From assembly GCA_963556255.1 (NCBI GenBank), contig OY744616.1, forward strand, positions 13,506,772 through 13,570,771: DNA of 64,000 nt, given 5' to 3'. The notes under the pieces are model-generated. The model did not search any database, was not told where the DNA came from, and was given only the letters and a program-made list of their open reading frames with translations. Source of the DNA: Allolobophora icterica. Lineage: Eukaryota; Annelida; Clitellata; Crassiclitellata; Lumbricidae. Shown here piece by piece: positions 44,691 to 56,640 of this stretch. Each line of letters begins with the position of its first letter. The first letter of the stretch is position 1. Position numbers and translations under genes: made by a program.

Positions 44691-47600
44691 ATGGCTGCGG
44701 TGAATGTTGACGGTGAGGGTTTAGCTCCAGAGCTGGTTGCTGGAAGCGACTCTCCTGCATCGCTGTTGCTCGACCCTTTCCGGTCAACGGCGGTTGACCA
44801 CCAAGTGACCACCGGAATAGCGAACCCGATCGAAGATAAGGTGTCCGAGTCGGACATAAAAATTGATGCGAAAATTGCTGATGAAGGAACGACAGAAGAG
44901 GGATCAGTCCCAACAGAGGTAGTGCGAGGTTCCAGCATACAGTCTGACCATCACTGGCAAGGAATAAACCCGGATCTCGAGATTAGAATCCAGAACGGCG
45001 ACCATTCAAATCTCGACCAAAGCTACCAACCGGATGCTGGATCAGATGATAAATCAACCGGACTTCCGGTAGAACCGTCGGCGGCCACTCCTAAGATGGA
45101 CTTCGACGAGCTGCTGACTCTGACCGGGGAGTTCGGCCGCTTCCAGGCGCTCGTATTCGCCGTCCTTTCCATCGGAATCCTCATCGAGGTCATGCTCGTC
45201 CTTGGCTATGTCTTCATTGCTGCCACTCCTGCGCACTGGTGCACTGCCCCGGAGGGACTGGATCGCATGAACCTCACGCACGAAGACCTGCTCAGACTGA
45301 CGCTTCCGGTGGACGATGCGACGGAGACCGGATACAGTCAGTGCAAGATGTACGACCGTAACTACACCGGATGGACGATGGATGACGTGAACAGGTGGTT
45401 GAATGGGAGTGAGAACTGGACAACAACCACCTGTCAGTCGGGATGGGACTATGACCACTCCGTCTACTCGTCGACCATTGTCACTGACGTATGTCATGTC
45501 ATGTCATTCTCACACGAGTAGATTATCTTAAACGGAGGGTGACCTATAAATCGTGATCTTCTTCTTCTTCTTCTTCTTCTTCTTCTTCTTCTTCTTCTTC
45601 TTCTTCTTCTTCTTCTTCTTCTTCGCGTTGAAAGGGGAGCCTTGTAACCAATCGGCTACCGTATCCCAGGTGCCTTTCATCGTGCCAGAGTCGATCTGCA
45701 ATGCATGGTACTCCATGTGTCTTTAAGCCTACAGTACAGCCTGTACTGTACAGGTTCTACTTCCGTTCTCTTCTTCGACAATTTCCATGCAACTGGGAGT
45801 TGGACTATGCCGCCCTTTCTACAGTTATTAGCAGGGTGGGAATTGTTGGGGTCGTTGGGGGTTCAACCCTTAGTCTTTCTTAGGACACCCCAGTTAAGTC
45901 TTCAAAGCGCACCCAGGGGATCGTTTCCAATTCCAACCCCCTCAGTTGTGCTACAGTGTGATTTAGCACTATCTGACCCTGAGTCTCTGACAAAGAAAAG
46001 AAATTTCCATGGTGTATCATGCATGCATTTTTGAATTTTCTCAACAAAGGAATTGATTTTGATTCGAGCATGACTTGCAAAACTGCTAGCGTTGAAATCA
46101 GCTGCTTTCAAATTTCGTTGACATCAGTTTGCAAAATACCGATAAAATATTCAACCACCCAGTCTTTTTTTCTACAATTCCCACACTGGTTATTAGTCTG
46201 AAAGTTTCGTTACATAAGTTACTTGTCAACATAGGTTACAGTAGATCCTAAACCCATCACTTTACAGAACACAGAAGCACAGACGCATATTGTGCTGTTG
46301 TTTTCAGTGGGATCTCGTGTGCGATGACAGTTGGATGGCTTCGTTCGCCTACACAGTCATTGGTTTGGGTCAACTGATTGGGGCAACGTTTTGGGGAGCA
46401 CTAAGTGACAGGTCAGCGATAATTAATCAGAGGGAGACTGGCCTATACGTTGCACTAATCTACATGTATATCAATCAGTGAGACAATTCAGTGTAAGATG
46501 GTGGCTCCCATTATATTCAAAGATTTAAATTAGTATCATGAGCCAGTCTGCCAGGATCTATCGCTCAGTCAACGTTCATTCATTAATTCACTCGTTCACT
46601 GTTTCGTCCCTTCATTAATTCATCCATTCAGTCATTCGTACATTCATTCATTCATTCATTCATTCATTCATTCGATCATTCATTCATTTATTCGTTCATT
46701 GAGTCATTCGTTCATTCATTCGTTCATTCATTCAGTCGTTCATTCGTTCTTTCGTTTGCTCGCAGTTCCATCAACGATTGACTTATTTTATTGATTGTTG
46801 AATTGATTCAATGATTCATTATTTCATTCAGAGCATTTGTTCATATAGCTCACATTTAATCAGTTGGCGCTATATAAATCGGTGTATACCCTAAACAACA
46901 TTGGTCGTGTGTGCTGTGTGTGCGTAGATTCGGGCGTCGACGTCCTTACTATGTGGCGATGGCGCTGATGATATCGTCGGCTGTCTTCGTAAGTCTGTCG
47001 CCAAACTTCATCGTCTACTGCGTCCTTCAGTTCATCGTTGCTGTCAACACCGTCGCATGCTTTGCCACCGGAGTCACAATCGGTACACAACGAATGCCAC
47101 GTTGTCTTCTTCGCAGTCTTAGCAACTACTCCAGTCTCCTATTGTTTCGTTTTCATTGTTTTTATCGTCAGTTCTTCGTTCATTTTCATGGGTTCGCTCG
47201 ATCGTTCCTTTATTCCATCCTTCATTTAAATTTCTTTAATTATTTCATTGCTTCCATCCTTCATTCCATTGATATATCCATCCATACATCTACCAACCCA
47301 TCCATGCATCCATCCATCCACACATCTATCCATCCATGCATCCATGCATCCATCCATTCATCCATCCATCCATCCATCCATCCATCCATCCATCCATCCA
47401 TCCATTCGTCCAACTGTCCATACAGGCATACACCCATCCATCCATCCATCCATCCATCCATCCATCCATCCATCCATCCATCCATCCATCCATCCATCCA
47501 TCCATCCATCCATCCATCCATCCATCCATCCATCCATCCATCCATCTCAGTGTGTTTGTGTGTGCGTGTAGCGGTTGAGCTGGCTGGTGTGACGTGGCGT

Positions 47601-50600
47601 GGCCACCTGGCGACTGCCATCAACTACTTTTGGACGCTCGGCTACATGTTGCTGGCTGTCATCGCTTACGGAATACGGGATTGGACGTATCTCCAACTGA
47701 CCATCTCACTCCCATTCGTTCTCTTTCTACTGACCGCCATGTAAGGCTGTCTTAATTTACTCCCTGAATTATCAGTTAAATAATAACAGTGTTAGGCCTA
47801 GACCGACTGCTTATTGGCCATTCAACCCCTAAACTCGCGTAGAGGCCTACTTTTATCGCTTAAATGGGGCCTACGAAATAACAGCAAATCTGCTCGCTGA
47901 CTATTTGAATGAAGTCAATTAATTTTTTCTTAATGACCTATCTGAGAGGCTTCAGATGATAAAGATTACAATAAATAATATCCTATAAGCTTATAACGGC
48001 ATTTGATTTCATTTAGGGTCTATAGGCCTATGGATCAACTAAATAAATATTTATCCTATAGCCGCCTAATATTATTACTAGGCTGTTAAAAGCACACCGA
48101 AATCAGCTGTCACCAGACAAGTGGTTGTTGTAGATTCGTTCCAGAGTCACCGAGATGGCTGTACAGCCGCGGTCGATCAGTTCAAGCCGACAAAATCTTT
48201 AAGAAGATGGTCATCTTCAACGGACAGAGCATACCTGACAGTCTCGATATTTATGTCGATGTAAGAATAACTGTAGCGCCATCGACAGTCGAACCCCCCT
48301 CCGTGGTCGATCTCTAATACAGCTAACTCAGCTATAGGGCCTAAGTCAGCTATAGAGCCTACTCAGTGTGAGAATTGTAGAAAAAAGACTGTGGGAGTTA
48401 GACTTTGATGAGTTTGATCCATTTGCAAACTGAGAAAATTCAACGATACAATAGAAAGCTTAAACTCCTTAAAGTGATGACATCATCACATTTATTAGTA
48501 TACAATTCACATGGTCACAAATCTCACAATAAACCAGAGCATTGCCGTATTAGTGACCCACAAAGTGAATTGTGAAAGAAACTGCTAAAACATAGGCCTA
48601 TGCCCAATATGATCACACTAGCCTAACTGAGGGGTTGGAAGCGACCCCCTTGGGTGTGCAATGAAGTCTTAACTGGGGGTTCCTAAGAAAGACTAGGGGA
48701 TTGAATCCCAAACCCCGACAATTCTCACCCTGGCTATACTCTGGGCAAAAAGATTATATTAAGTTTTTTAAATCCATTAAATATTGCTTCTTCACGTTGG
48801 GCACCGCATGCTGCTTTTTGCTTCACGGACTTACAGTTTTTAAACTTGACGTGATACATATTTCTAGATTGCAAAGTTGGTAGAATGATAGTAAGTCTCT
48901 AAATTTGCAGTGTGAACGTATTCAGCACTTTTAAAGTTAGGAGAAAATAAATGGCCTTTAAGCAGCGCAAGTTTCTGCGCGTGTTCTGAAACGGACGAAA
49001 TTCTTCAAAACCACTATAGAGTATTGCAAGTACAATTCTGCCGATTACTCACTTAACTCAAATAACGTTAAACCGTATTAATGGATAACTAGAATTTGTT
49101 TATAAGCTTGTTTAATTATCTAAGACGAATGCTGCTAAGTGTTAGTTTGTATTCTTACTGGAACATGGGCCAGTTATAGCGCACTGGTGTCTGTAACTGT
49201 AATTGGACAGTACAATTTGGTACCGCGGTATATGTGAGGTGAGATGTGATTACTTTTGCATTTCTTAAGCGTTAATATCTAATAAAATAATTATAAGCAG
49301 CATGGACGGCGATCATGGGGGGTCGAGGGGGACAAGTCCCCCACCTTTAAGAGTGGGGGACACACCATACATTTGTACCCCCGACTTTTTGAAGAAACCC
49401 CCAAGAAGGCCGTGAAATTTTTCCCAAAAATGGTTAAAAAATGTTGACCTCTTTTTTTTGAGAAGATCAGTTCAAAACTCTTTTCACCAGTTCAGTTCAA
49501 CAGTGTCCCCCCTCCCCCACCTGTGAAACAAGATCGCCGCCAGTCATAAGCAGCAACCTAATTAGCCGTTGCTGAGAAATAGTCGTCCAAACTACAAACT
49601 ATGCTTTAAGGGTTCGTCGAATACAGGAGTCGCTCGTCTCACTCTGAGTCGACGTTACTTGTGTTATTCTGAAACGTTTCGTAATGTGATTGTTACACTT
49701 TTGTAGACATCGGAGGAGTCAGAGAATGACAAGAACAGCTCCTGTCTGGATTTATTTAGGACCAATCGAATGCGAGTCAACACCATCGTTCTAGGATTCA
49801 TCTGGTATGTTTTTATGTAGTTTCCGATGCTCTACGGTGTACCTTTACTGGTTCAGTTTATGGTATTTCATTGATTCGGTTGGTATTTTAAGAATGGCTG
49901 GTGTTTCTATCTGTACTCGGAAATCAACTTTTCTTGTCTCAGTTTTTGGGTTAGACTCCCAGAATCTCTTGCGTGGAAACCGAAACTTCTTTTCGAACGA
50001 TTACAACTGACGCCACACCTCAAAGAATTATCTCTGACAAAGATGTTTTAAAGCTGGGCACCGAATCTTAAGTTTTTCTGGAACGGCTTCGAATGGGGAA
50101 GGTTTGAATCGACCAGCTGCCGGCATTTCCACGGGCTTTAGATGTGCCCAACATGGGCTATATACGGGTCCCATATGGAAATATGGGCCCCGTATGGGCT
50201 CCATGTTATGGGCATGTTAGCAGAGAGGTCATGTGAAAGACCTGGACCCACGTTGATAAGAATAATAAATGTCATGCTGTCGTATCATTTACCTTTGCGA
50301 GTACTATACCGGTACAGCAACGGTTCTCAAACTTTATTTCTATTGTACCACGAGGTAAAACAATTTGAATTTTTGCGTACCACCAGCGGAGGTCAGATCA
50401 AAAACAACAGGCGAGCGCGAAGTACCCTTGCAATTAGCGTAGAAAAATTTAAACTTTTAAGAAAAAGAAGCGCATGATGGACGTAGAATAGCTAATCAAA
50501 GAAAGATGGTATGTTATCAGAAAAAATTAGAAAATTTCAAATATAATTTTAATTGAATTTGTTCGCACACCACTTAGCGACACCTGGCGTACCACTAGTG

Positions 50601-52495
50601 GTACACGTACCACCGTTTGAGAGCCCCTGCTATACGGTGTCGTCATCGTCTTTGTTGAAGGTTTGCCAATGCTCTCGTCTACTATGGCGTAAGCATCTTC
50701 ATGCCGATGTTGGCCGGAAATGTCTACCTCAACTTCTTCCTGTCTGGAGCTGTCGAGATTCCCGGCTACGCAGTCGCTCAGCTGTCCATTGCCTACCTAG
50801 GTCGCAGGTTGCCACTCTGCGTCACGATGACCATAGCAGGAATCGCCCTCGTCTGCACCATGGTCATTCCAGAGGGTCAGCTACCTACACATTACGTTTA
50901 TTCACCTTGCACGTACACATTTATGCATGAACATTTGTACGCGTGCATCTTCTACACGAAGACGAACAAGCAATAAATGCTGAAGGTTATAAAGGACTAA
51001 TTAAAAAAATTAACGATGAAGGGTCATCGTTAAAATAGAACTAATTAACGAGCAATTAAGGATGAAGGGTTAGGCCTATAGTTTACCAAGACTAATCAAC
51101 AAGCAATTACTGTTTACTTTACACTGGCTTACTGTACATTAGTGGCATCGAATAATGTGCAAAAATGCGATAAGATGTTTTGATGAGACGCGGTAGCCAT
51201 TCCCTGCCACGCACTTCACTGCACTACACTAGATCTGTAGGCCTACTATAGCATGCTACACGGCACTACAGCTAAACCTAAAGCTACACTTCATCACACT
51301 ACAATACTACACTATACTGTACTATAGAGTATAGACTACGCCTAAGCCTACACTATATTAGGCCTACACTATACAATCGTAATCGTAATCTCCAAGTTTC
51401 TAAGCGCCACTGTAAAGCTAAGCGCAAAGCAACAGCTTATTCACGAGCGCTGCGACCTATCAGAGATCGATGTCCATTGGTGGTACGAGTCCGCTACTAC
51501 GCTATATTGTGCTACACTATACCTAAGTCTACTCTAAACTTACACTTACACTACATTACACTAAATTACGCTATGCAACAAAACTATACACTATACTACA
51601 CCAATACCTAAACCTACGCATACACTACACACAGTGTATATACATGTGCAACATACTAGACCAAATACTTCAATAAATTGACGTTCTGCACAAGTGTCTG
51701 TGCCTGCCTTAGATTTGTCGTGGCTGTCAATCACGTTGACGATGATTGGCAAGTTGTGCGTCACTGCGTCTTGGGCGATCGCCATTTGCTTCACGGCTGA
51801 ACTCTATCCGACGATTATCAGGGCCAAGGGAATGTTCACGAGCACATTGTGTGGAAACGTCGGAAATGCACTGGCTCCCATGGTTGGCCTTCTGGTCAGT
51901 AAATCCTGGTCACAATCAATTTGTAGTATAATTCAACGTGCCAGCATGTCCACGTGGAGCCCACATTGGACCCAGATTCCCTTATGGGATCCGTATAGAG
52001 CCCATAGGGGTCCCATCTAATGCCTGTGGACATGCTTGCAGGCAGTAAATTTCATTGGCACGATTCGGGACTATTGTAACAACATGCATAACGACCATAC
52101 AGTCTCGACCCTCGTCAATTTACAGTGAATTTAAGAGGTGAGACACCCACGACCCTTCTACCCGACAAGTTGGTCGGGTACATTTGCCTGGCGCCTCAGA
52201 TTCAGATTTAATTACCTCGTACTCGTGTTTGCAATAAATAAATAAATAAATAAATAGAAATCCATGAAAATCTGTATCGTATAATTTAGAGCAGATACCT
52301 GCCCTATTAACTAGACATATGTGTGGTGTATTGCAGAGCACCTTCAGTCCTTACATACCTCTTGGTACGTTTGGGATCGTTGCTGTCGCCGGTGGTTTAG
52401 CTTCTCTCATTCTCCTGGAGACAAAAGGAAAGCATCTTCTCGATAGCATTCCATCAGCTGACGCCGAATCCACCTCAGACTCAGCCACGAAGTAA
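44691..52495 (+). CDS. SLC22: SLC22-family organic ion transporter, complete, nine coding exons
   Basis: Exons 44691-45488, 46308-46411, 46928-47082, 47572-47740, 48134-48260, 49707-49804, 50661-50875, 51713-51894, 52337-52495 join in frame to 668 residues. Family marks: GEFGRFQ before TM1 (from about residue 153), a large extracellular loop with four N-glycosylation sequons (N194, N224, N238, N242) ending [24 protein letters not shown], the RFGRRRPYY signature (301-309), [25 protein letters not shown] (412-418), [12 protein letters not shown] (584-595) and [14 protein letters not shown] near the C-terminus. These define a 12-TM MFS plasma-membrane carrier of organic cations, carnitine or anions; the substrate cannot be told. 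Residues 1-135 before MDFDELL are an acidic, Ser/Asp-rich extension absent from typical members, which start near this point (Met136 is an alternative start). The TAA overlaps a strong donor-like AAGTAAGT, so an extra 3' exon is possible. Confidence 0.93.
45560..45624 (+). repeat. (TTC)n microsatellite in SLC22 intron 1
   Basis: About 21 pure CTT/TTC units; a GAA/TTC tract of this kind is able to form triplex DNA. Followed by a fragment of a family A head (GTAACCAATCGGCTACCGTA). Confidence 0.95.
45832..46188. mobile_element. hAT-type MITE, 357 bp, in SLC22 intron 1
   Basis: Ends CAGGGTGGGAATTGT and ACAATTCCCACACTG with an exact 8-bp duplication GTTATTAG (45824-45831, 46189-46196). Related copies at 25803 and 48364. 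Confidence 0.92.
46565..46765 (+). repeat. Imperfect (CATT)n microsatellite
   Basis: TCATTCATTCGTTCATT-type repeat in SLC22 intron 2. Confidence 0.9.
47276..47547 (+). repeat. (CATC)n microsatellite in SLC22 intron 3
   Basis: Nearly pure ATCC units ending 25 bp before the splice acceptor of exon 47572-47740, so it takes the place of the normal pyrimidine tract region. The HPSI/MDGW frames are artefacts. Confidence 0.95.
48364..48732. mobile_element. hAT-type MITE, inverted copy, in SLC22 intron 5
   Basis: Ends CAGTGTGAGAATTGTAG and GACAATTCTCACCCTG; the interior is the reverse complement of the 45832 and 25803 copies. The target duplication has decayed. Confidence 0.8.
49301..49545. mobile_element. 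hAT-like MITE, 245 bp
   Basis: Ends CATGGACGGCGATC and GATCGCCGCCAGTC, exact 8-bp duplication ATAAGCAG (49293-49300, 49546-49553). C-rich/G-rich arms. In SLC22 intron 5. Confidence 0.85.
50315..50629. mobile_element. hAT-type MITE related to the 41047 element
   Basis: Ends CAGCAACGGTTCTCAAAC and CCACCGTTTGAGAGCCCCTG; GGCGTACCACTAGTGGTACA near the right matches the GGTACGC arms of the 41047-42619 element, so this is probably its deletion derivative. In SLC22 intron 6, ending 31 bp before exon 50661. Confidence 0.75.
51376..51490. repeat. SINE-like repeat with GTAATCGTAATC start
   Basis: AATCGTAATCGTAATCTCCA, TTTCTAAGCGCCACTGTAAA and GCTTATTCACGAGCGCTGC are shared with 53850-53935 and, in part, with 63262-63330. 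Confidence 0.6.
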
Positions 52496-52499
52496 GTCT

Positions 52500-53070
52500 C
52501 CCGCTGGTGTTCACTCAATTAATCCAAGACAGACAGGATTTAAGAACTGGTATTGTGGCGGTGGTATTGGGTTGGGGTGGTGGTATTGGTGGTGGTATTG
52601 GTAGTGAAGTGGTGGTATTGGTAGTGGGATGGTGGTTTTGGTGGCGGTATTGGTGAAGTAAGTTTCCCGTTGGTATTCACTCAATGAATTCACGACAGAC
52701 AGGATTTAAGAACTGGTATTGTGGCGGCGGTATTGGGTTGGGGTGGTGGTATTGGTGGTGGTATTGGTAGTGAAGTGGTGGTATTGGTAGTGGGATGGTG
52801 GTTTTGGTGGCGGTATTGGTGATGGGGTTGGTGGTATTGGTGATGGGGTGGTGGTATTGGTGGTTGTAGTGGTGTGTGGGTTGGTGGCTTTGGTGGTAGT
52901 ATTGGTGGTTGGGTGGTGGTATTGGTAGTGGGATGTTGGTTTTGGTATTGGTATTGGTGGTGGTATTGGTGGTTGTAGTGGTGTGGGGTGGTGGTATTGG
53001 TGGTTGTAGTGGTGTGTGGGGTGGTGGTATTGGTTGTGTGGTGGTGGTATTGTTGTGGTGGTGGCTTGGC
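52500..53070 (+). repeat. Duplicated 3' flank and GGTGGTATT minisatellite after SLC22
   Basis: The sequence from GAAGTAAGTCTCCCGCTGGT at the stop codon recurs at about 52653 as GAAGTAAGTTTCCCGTTGGT, a tandem duplication of about 163 bp; both copies run into GGTGGTATTGGTGGT units that continue to 53070. Nearly free of A and C on the + strand. Confidence 0.9.
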
Positions 53071-53121
53071 CTAATCAAAGCATTTACTCATCACATACAT
53101 AGCGAACATTCCTGAGAGGTA

Positions 53122-53127
53122 AATAAA
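53122..53127 (+). terminator. Candidate polyadenylation signal of SLC22
   Basis: AATAAA, the first after the minisatellite, about 630 bases after the stop codon. Confidence 0.4.
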
Positions 53128-53468
53128 CAATAGTTCTTGCTTAATGCGCCACTTATTTTATAAAGTTTAATACTTTACACACGATGCCATCGGTGTGTTT
53201 CTGCGGAGGACGTGCTAATGATTTCTGATGCAACCAGACATTTCTGATTGATAGACGACGACAAATTTAGGATTGCGAAAAACTAATATTGAGGAAGACG
53301 CGAAGCAAATTAGCGATTATTCTTTCAGCCCACACTAACCATTGTTTACCTTACCATTATTTGTAATTGCCATTGTAATTAGAAATTTACATGGAGCCAC
53401 TTAAAGAAATAACTGCGCTATACGATGTAGAAAGTCAATAAGATCAGAAACTTCGTCGGTGAGCACAA

Positions 53469-53625
53469 TAATGGACAGTAAACAATGGACAGAAAACAAT
53501 GGACAGAAACAATGGACAGAAAGCAAGGGACAGTAAATAATGGACAGAAAACAATGGACAGTAAACAATGGACAGTAAATAATGGACAGAAAACAATGGA
53601 CAGCAAACAATGGACAGAAACCAGA
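53469..53625 (+). repeat. Minisatellite, AACAATGGACAGAA units
   Basis: About ten units of 13-16 bp built on AATGGACAGTAAAC / AATGGACAGAAAAC. Confidence 0.95.
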
Positions 53626-53849
53626 AGAGTCACTAGTGGCGCCCCCACACACACGTAACCTAACTAACAGTTTCCCTGGTTTCCCATCCATAGCATCGTA
53701 TTCAGGGTCGCCACTGTACTCCAGTGTTTTAGAAACAACCGACCAAATTCTGCATTTAGACAAATTAATCCGTCGAAATGACATAAGCATCGAATAAACT
53801 TAAACGACCTCCGTGGCCGATGACATGCGCAGAATCAATTACGTAACAT

Positions 53850-53935
53850 CGTAATCGTAATCGTAATTTCCAAACTTCTAAAGAGCCACTCGAAGGTCAA
53901 GCGCAGGGCACCAGCTTATTCACGAGCGCTGTACC
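53850..53935. repeat. SINE-like repeat with GTAATCGTAATC start
   Basis: Copy of the 51.4-kb repeat (CGTAATCGTAATCGTAATTT, GCTTATTCACGAGCGCTGT). Confidence 0.6.
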
Positions 53936-54645
53936 ATAGGATCATACTAAACACGACAGATTCTGGTAATGCGCTACACAACTCTGCAGCTATAAGCCTA
54001 TAAACATGAATATCTTACATTACATTACATTATGTTTGGAGTGCGTTATAACACAGAATTCATATTACACTGTAGCTGGAAAAGTGGCATGGCGAAGACA
54101 CCATCATTCCATCCGGAGAATTCCCATGAGATGGAACAACCAACAAGCGGCAAATACAACAAGCGTGATAGAGACTGAGGCGCGTTCTTCAAGACATTAG
54201 GAATGTTCCACTCGGTTGGACTTGATTTCCTCAAACAGCCACAGTCGTTGAAGCGTGGCAGAGAGGAATTCTATCCAAGAGATCCGTGACACTGAGTAGC
54301 TTTTAAGTTAGTACGCAACGCTCTGGTGAAAACTGTGCAGCATTTTTCCTATCGGCGTCAACGGACCTTGGTGCCATAAGATGTCGTTAAATCGCTGTTA
54401 ATCACCACCTCCGTGACCCTGTAATTTATTTATTTACAGTAAAACTGTAAAGTTTTTAAGGATTTAAAATAGTTTTAAGAATGATCTTAAGTTTTGCATC
54501 GAATGCAACGAAGTGGATAAGGTACATGAAATTGAGACGCAGTGATTCGTTAAAACGTAGTTGCAGAAGTTACTGCCAACAAATGAGTTACATTTTATAG
54601 GACTTTGTTACAATGTTGAACCTTTATCACTTTGTCATGCTAATG

Positions 54646-54848
54646 GTAGGACACGGTAGCCGATTGGTTAGAGCGCTCACCTGGTAACGCGGAGAGTACG
54701 GGTTCGAGTCTTCTTTGCGACTACTACTGTGTAGGAACCTTGACAAGTCCTTTAGTCACAATTGCTCAGCGCCTTCGATTGGTTATTTGATAGTGGCGCT
54801 CAATAAATATTATTATTAATAATAATAATATAAAAAAAATAATAATAA
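54646..54848 (+). mobile_element. tRNA-derived SINE, family A (+ orientation)
   Basis: Head GACACGGTAGCCGATTGGTT and AGAGCGCTCACC (box A), ACGGGTTCGAGTC (box B), then body TGTAGGAACCTTGACAAGTC and tail GTGGCGCTCAATAAATATTA with an AAT-rich end. The acceptor-stem pairing of a true tRNA is missing. Confidence 0.75.

Positions 54849-54902
<54 letters not shown>
54849..54902 (+). repeat. (AGT)n microsatellite
   Basis: About 18 pure units; continues for about three units after the MITE at 54903-55072. Confidence 0.95.
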
Positions 54903-55072
54903 CATGGGCGCCCGCAGGAAATTTTCTAGGGAGGCAAAAATTTTCTAAGGGGGCAACATTTTTCTGGGGGTGGGGAACAAAACGACGTTTTAGCATTCAT
55001 GAACACAGAAAACGAGACAATTTTCAAAATGTATGGGGACAAAATGCCCTCTTCCCCCTCCGGACGCCCATG
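54903..55072. mobile_element. hAT-like MITE, CATGGGCG ends, 170 bp
   Basis: Ends CATGGGCGCCCGCAGG and CCTCCGGACGCCCATG; flanks AGTAGTAG on both sides, consistent with an 8-bp duplication although the host is itself an AGT repeat. Repeated AAAATTTTCT motifs. Confidence 0.8.
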
Positions 55073-55860
55073 AGTAGTAGTTGTAGGAGTAACTAGTACT
55101 TCAAGTGCTTACCAGTTTTGTATCTGTATCTATATATCTAATTTTTAGTTTCCTGTACTTTCGACCTTTATGGTGAAATAAACGTGTATAAATTATATAG
55201 TAACATTTTAATACGAGTTCAAGGATTCTGTAGGCCTAGTTATAATTTACAATGTGCTTAGCTGACTATGTGCGTATAAATTCTAGTAAGTACTCTATAG
55301 AAGGCGTTCAGTAGTAAGCCTAACAGTGGTTACTCTTATAAGTGTTTAGGCTTAGGCCTATCTAGTAATATTTTATTGTTGAAGCAGTAACGAAGTTATA
55401 GAGCTTCTTGTTAACAGGTAACTGAATTCAGGTAGCACCTAATTTATCCATGCTCCGATGCAAGTTGAACTGCTCTGAAAAAAACAAGGAGATGCTCTCG
55501 AAGTATATAAAAAAAAATAAAAGGAAAGGATATTTTGTTCTTTCACGAACGTTAAATCTTTAGTTCTTTGGTTCAACGAAAACTGATAGTTAATTAAAGC
55601 GTCTACAATACTGGCAATTAGCGTTGGGTAATTTCGGGTAGACCTGCAACTTCCTCTTGGTTCAAAACAAAATCAAAGTCATTTTACAAGGTTCGTGAAG
55701 TTTCCTAAGTGATTTCGAAAACAATGTATATTGTATCTTATCAACAACAACGTGGTAAAGATTAGTTATTCCAGGAAATGTCAAGCCGAACGGTTAAAAA
55801 TAGCTCCCATACACTGACTACGTACCACAAGGGTTTCCTCTTAGTTAGGCATGTGTTACC
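55073..55860. other. Intergenic sequence, nothing recognised
   Basis: AT-rich, with TAGGCCTA motifs at 55232 and 55346; no frames or repeats recognised. Confidence 0.4.
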
Positions 55861-56124
55861 CATGGGCGTTGGTAGGAGGGGGAAGGGGGCATTTGCTCCC
55901 CTGGATTTTGAAAATAGTTTCAAAAATAAAATATTTTGATTATTATGCTTATTCCAACGGTCCCAACACGATTTTCAATGCTAAAAAAACAATTATTTAG
56001 GCAAGTCAGCTATTCTATGCAAAAATCGTCATTTTGCTCCCCATGCAAAAATTTTGCCCCCCCCCAGAAAATTTTGCCCCCTAGAAATTTTTGCCCCCTG
56101 GAAAAATTCCTGCGGACGCCCATG
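55861..56124. mobile_element. hAT-like MITE, CATGGGCG ends, 264 bp
   Basis: Ends CATGGGCGTTGGTAGG and CCTGCGGACGCCCATG with an exact 8-bp duplication GTGTTACC (55853-55860, 56125-56132). Same family as 54903-55072, in the opposite orientation (AAAATTTTGCCCCC arms). Confidence 0.92.
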
Positions 56125-56261
56125 GTGTTACCATCATGCAGACAAATATAAATTTTATGAGCAGCCTGGTCAAACTATGGTGTCTACTGTTAGGAAACTT
56201 AACATATCCGACGATATCAACCTCGTTTGGGAAGTAAACACCTGTTAATAAGGTGGTTCCA

Positions 56262-56640
56262 ACGCAGCAGATAGATCTAGAAGAATAAGAGCAAACAGTA
56301 TCAAAAGCAGCAGGTAGGTCTAGAAGATTAAGAGCAAACAGTATCGAAAGAAACAGGTAGGTCTAAGAGAATGAGCAAGCAGTATTGAAAGCAGGATATA
56401 GGTCTGAAAGAATGAGAGCAAACAGTATCAAAACCAGGATATAGGTCTAGAAGAATGGGAGCAAACAGTATCAAAAGCAGATAGGTCTAAAAGAATGAGA
56501 GCAAAGAGTGTCAAAAGCAGGATATAGGTCTAGAAGAATGGGAGCAAACAGTATCAAAAGCAGCGGATAGGTCTAAAAGAATGAGAGCAAAGAGTATCAA
56601 AAGCAGAAGATAGGTCTAGAAGAATGAGAGCACTGACCTT
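56262..56640 (+). repeat. Minisatellite of about 45-bp units
   Basis: Eight or so units of TAGGTCTAGAAGAATGAGAG followed by CAAACAGTATCAAAAGCAG, varying in the spacer. No coding role seen. Confidence 0.95.

Noticed and set aside
50142..50225. Palindromic GGGCCCCGTATGGGC segment, with a look-alike at 51934-52040
   Set aside because: Probably ends of another degraded MITE family; borders and duplications could not be established.
53469..53625. CRISPR-like direct repeats
   Set aside because: Units are contiguous with no unique spacers; a eukaryotic minisatellite. The same holds for 56262-56640.
54646..54720. A genuine tRNA gene
   Set aside because: Boxes A and B are present but the acceptor stem does not pair and the sequence continues into a SINE body repeated elsewhere.
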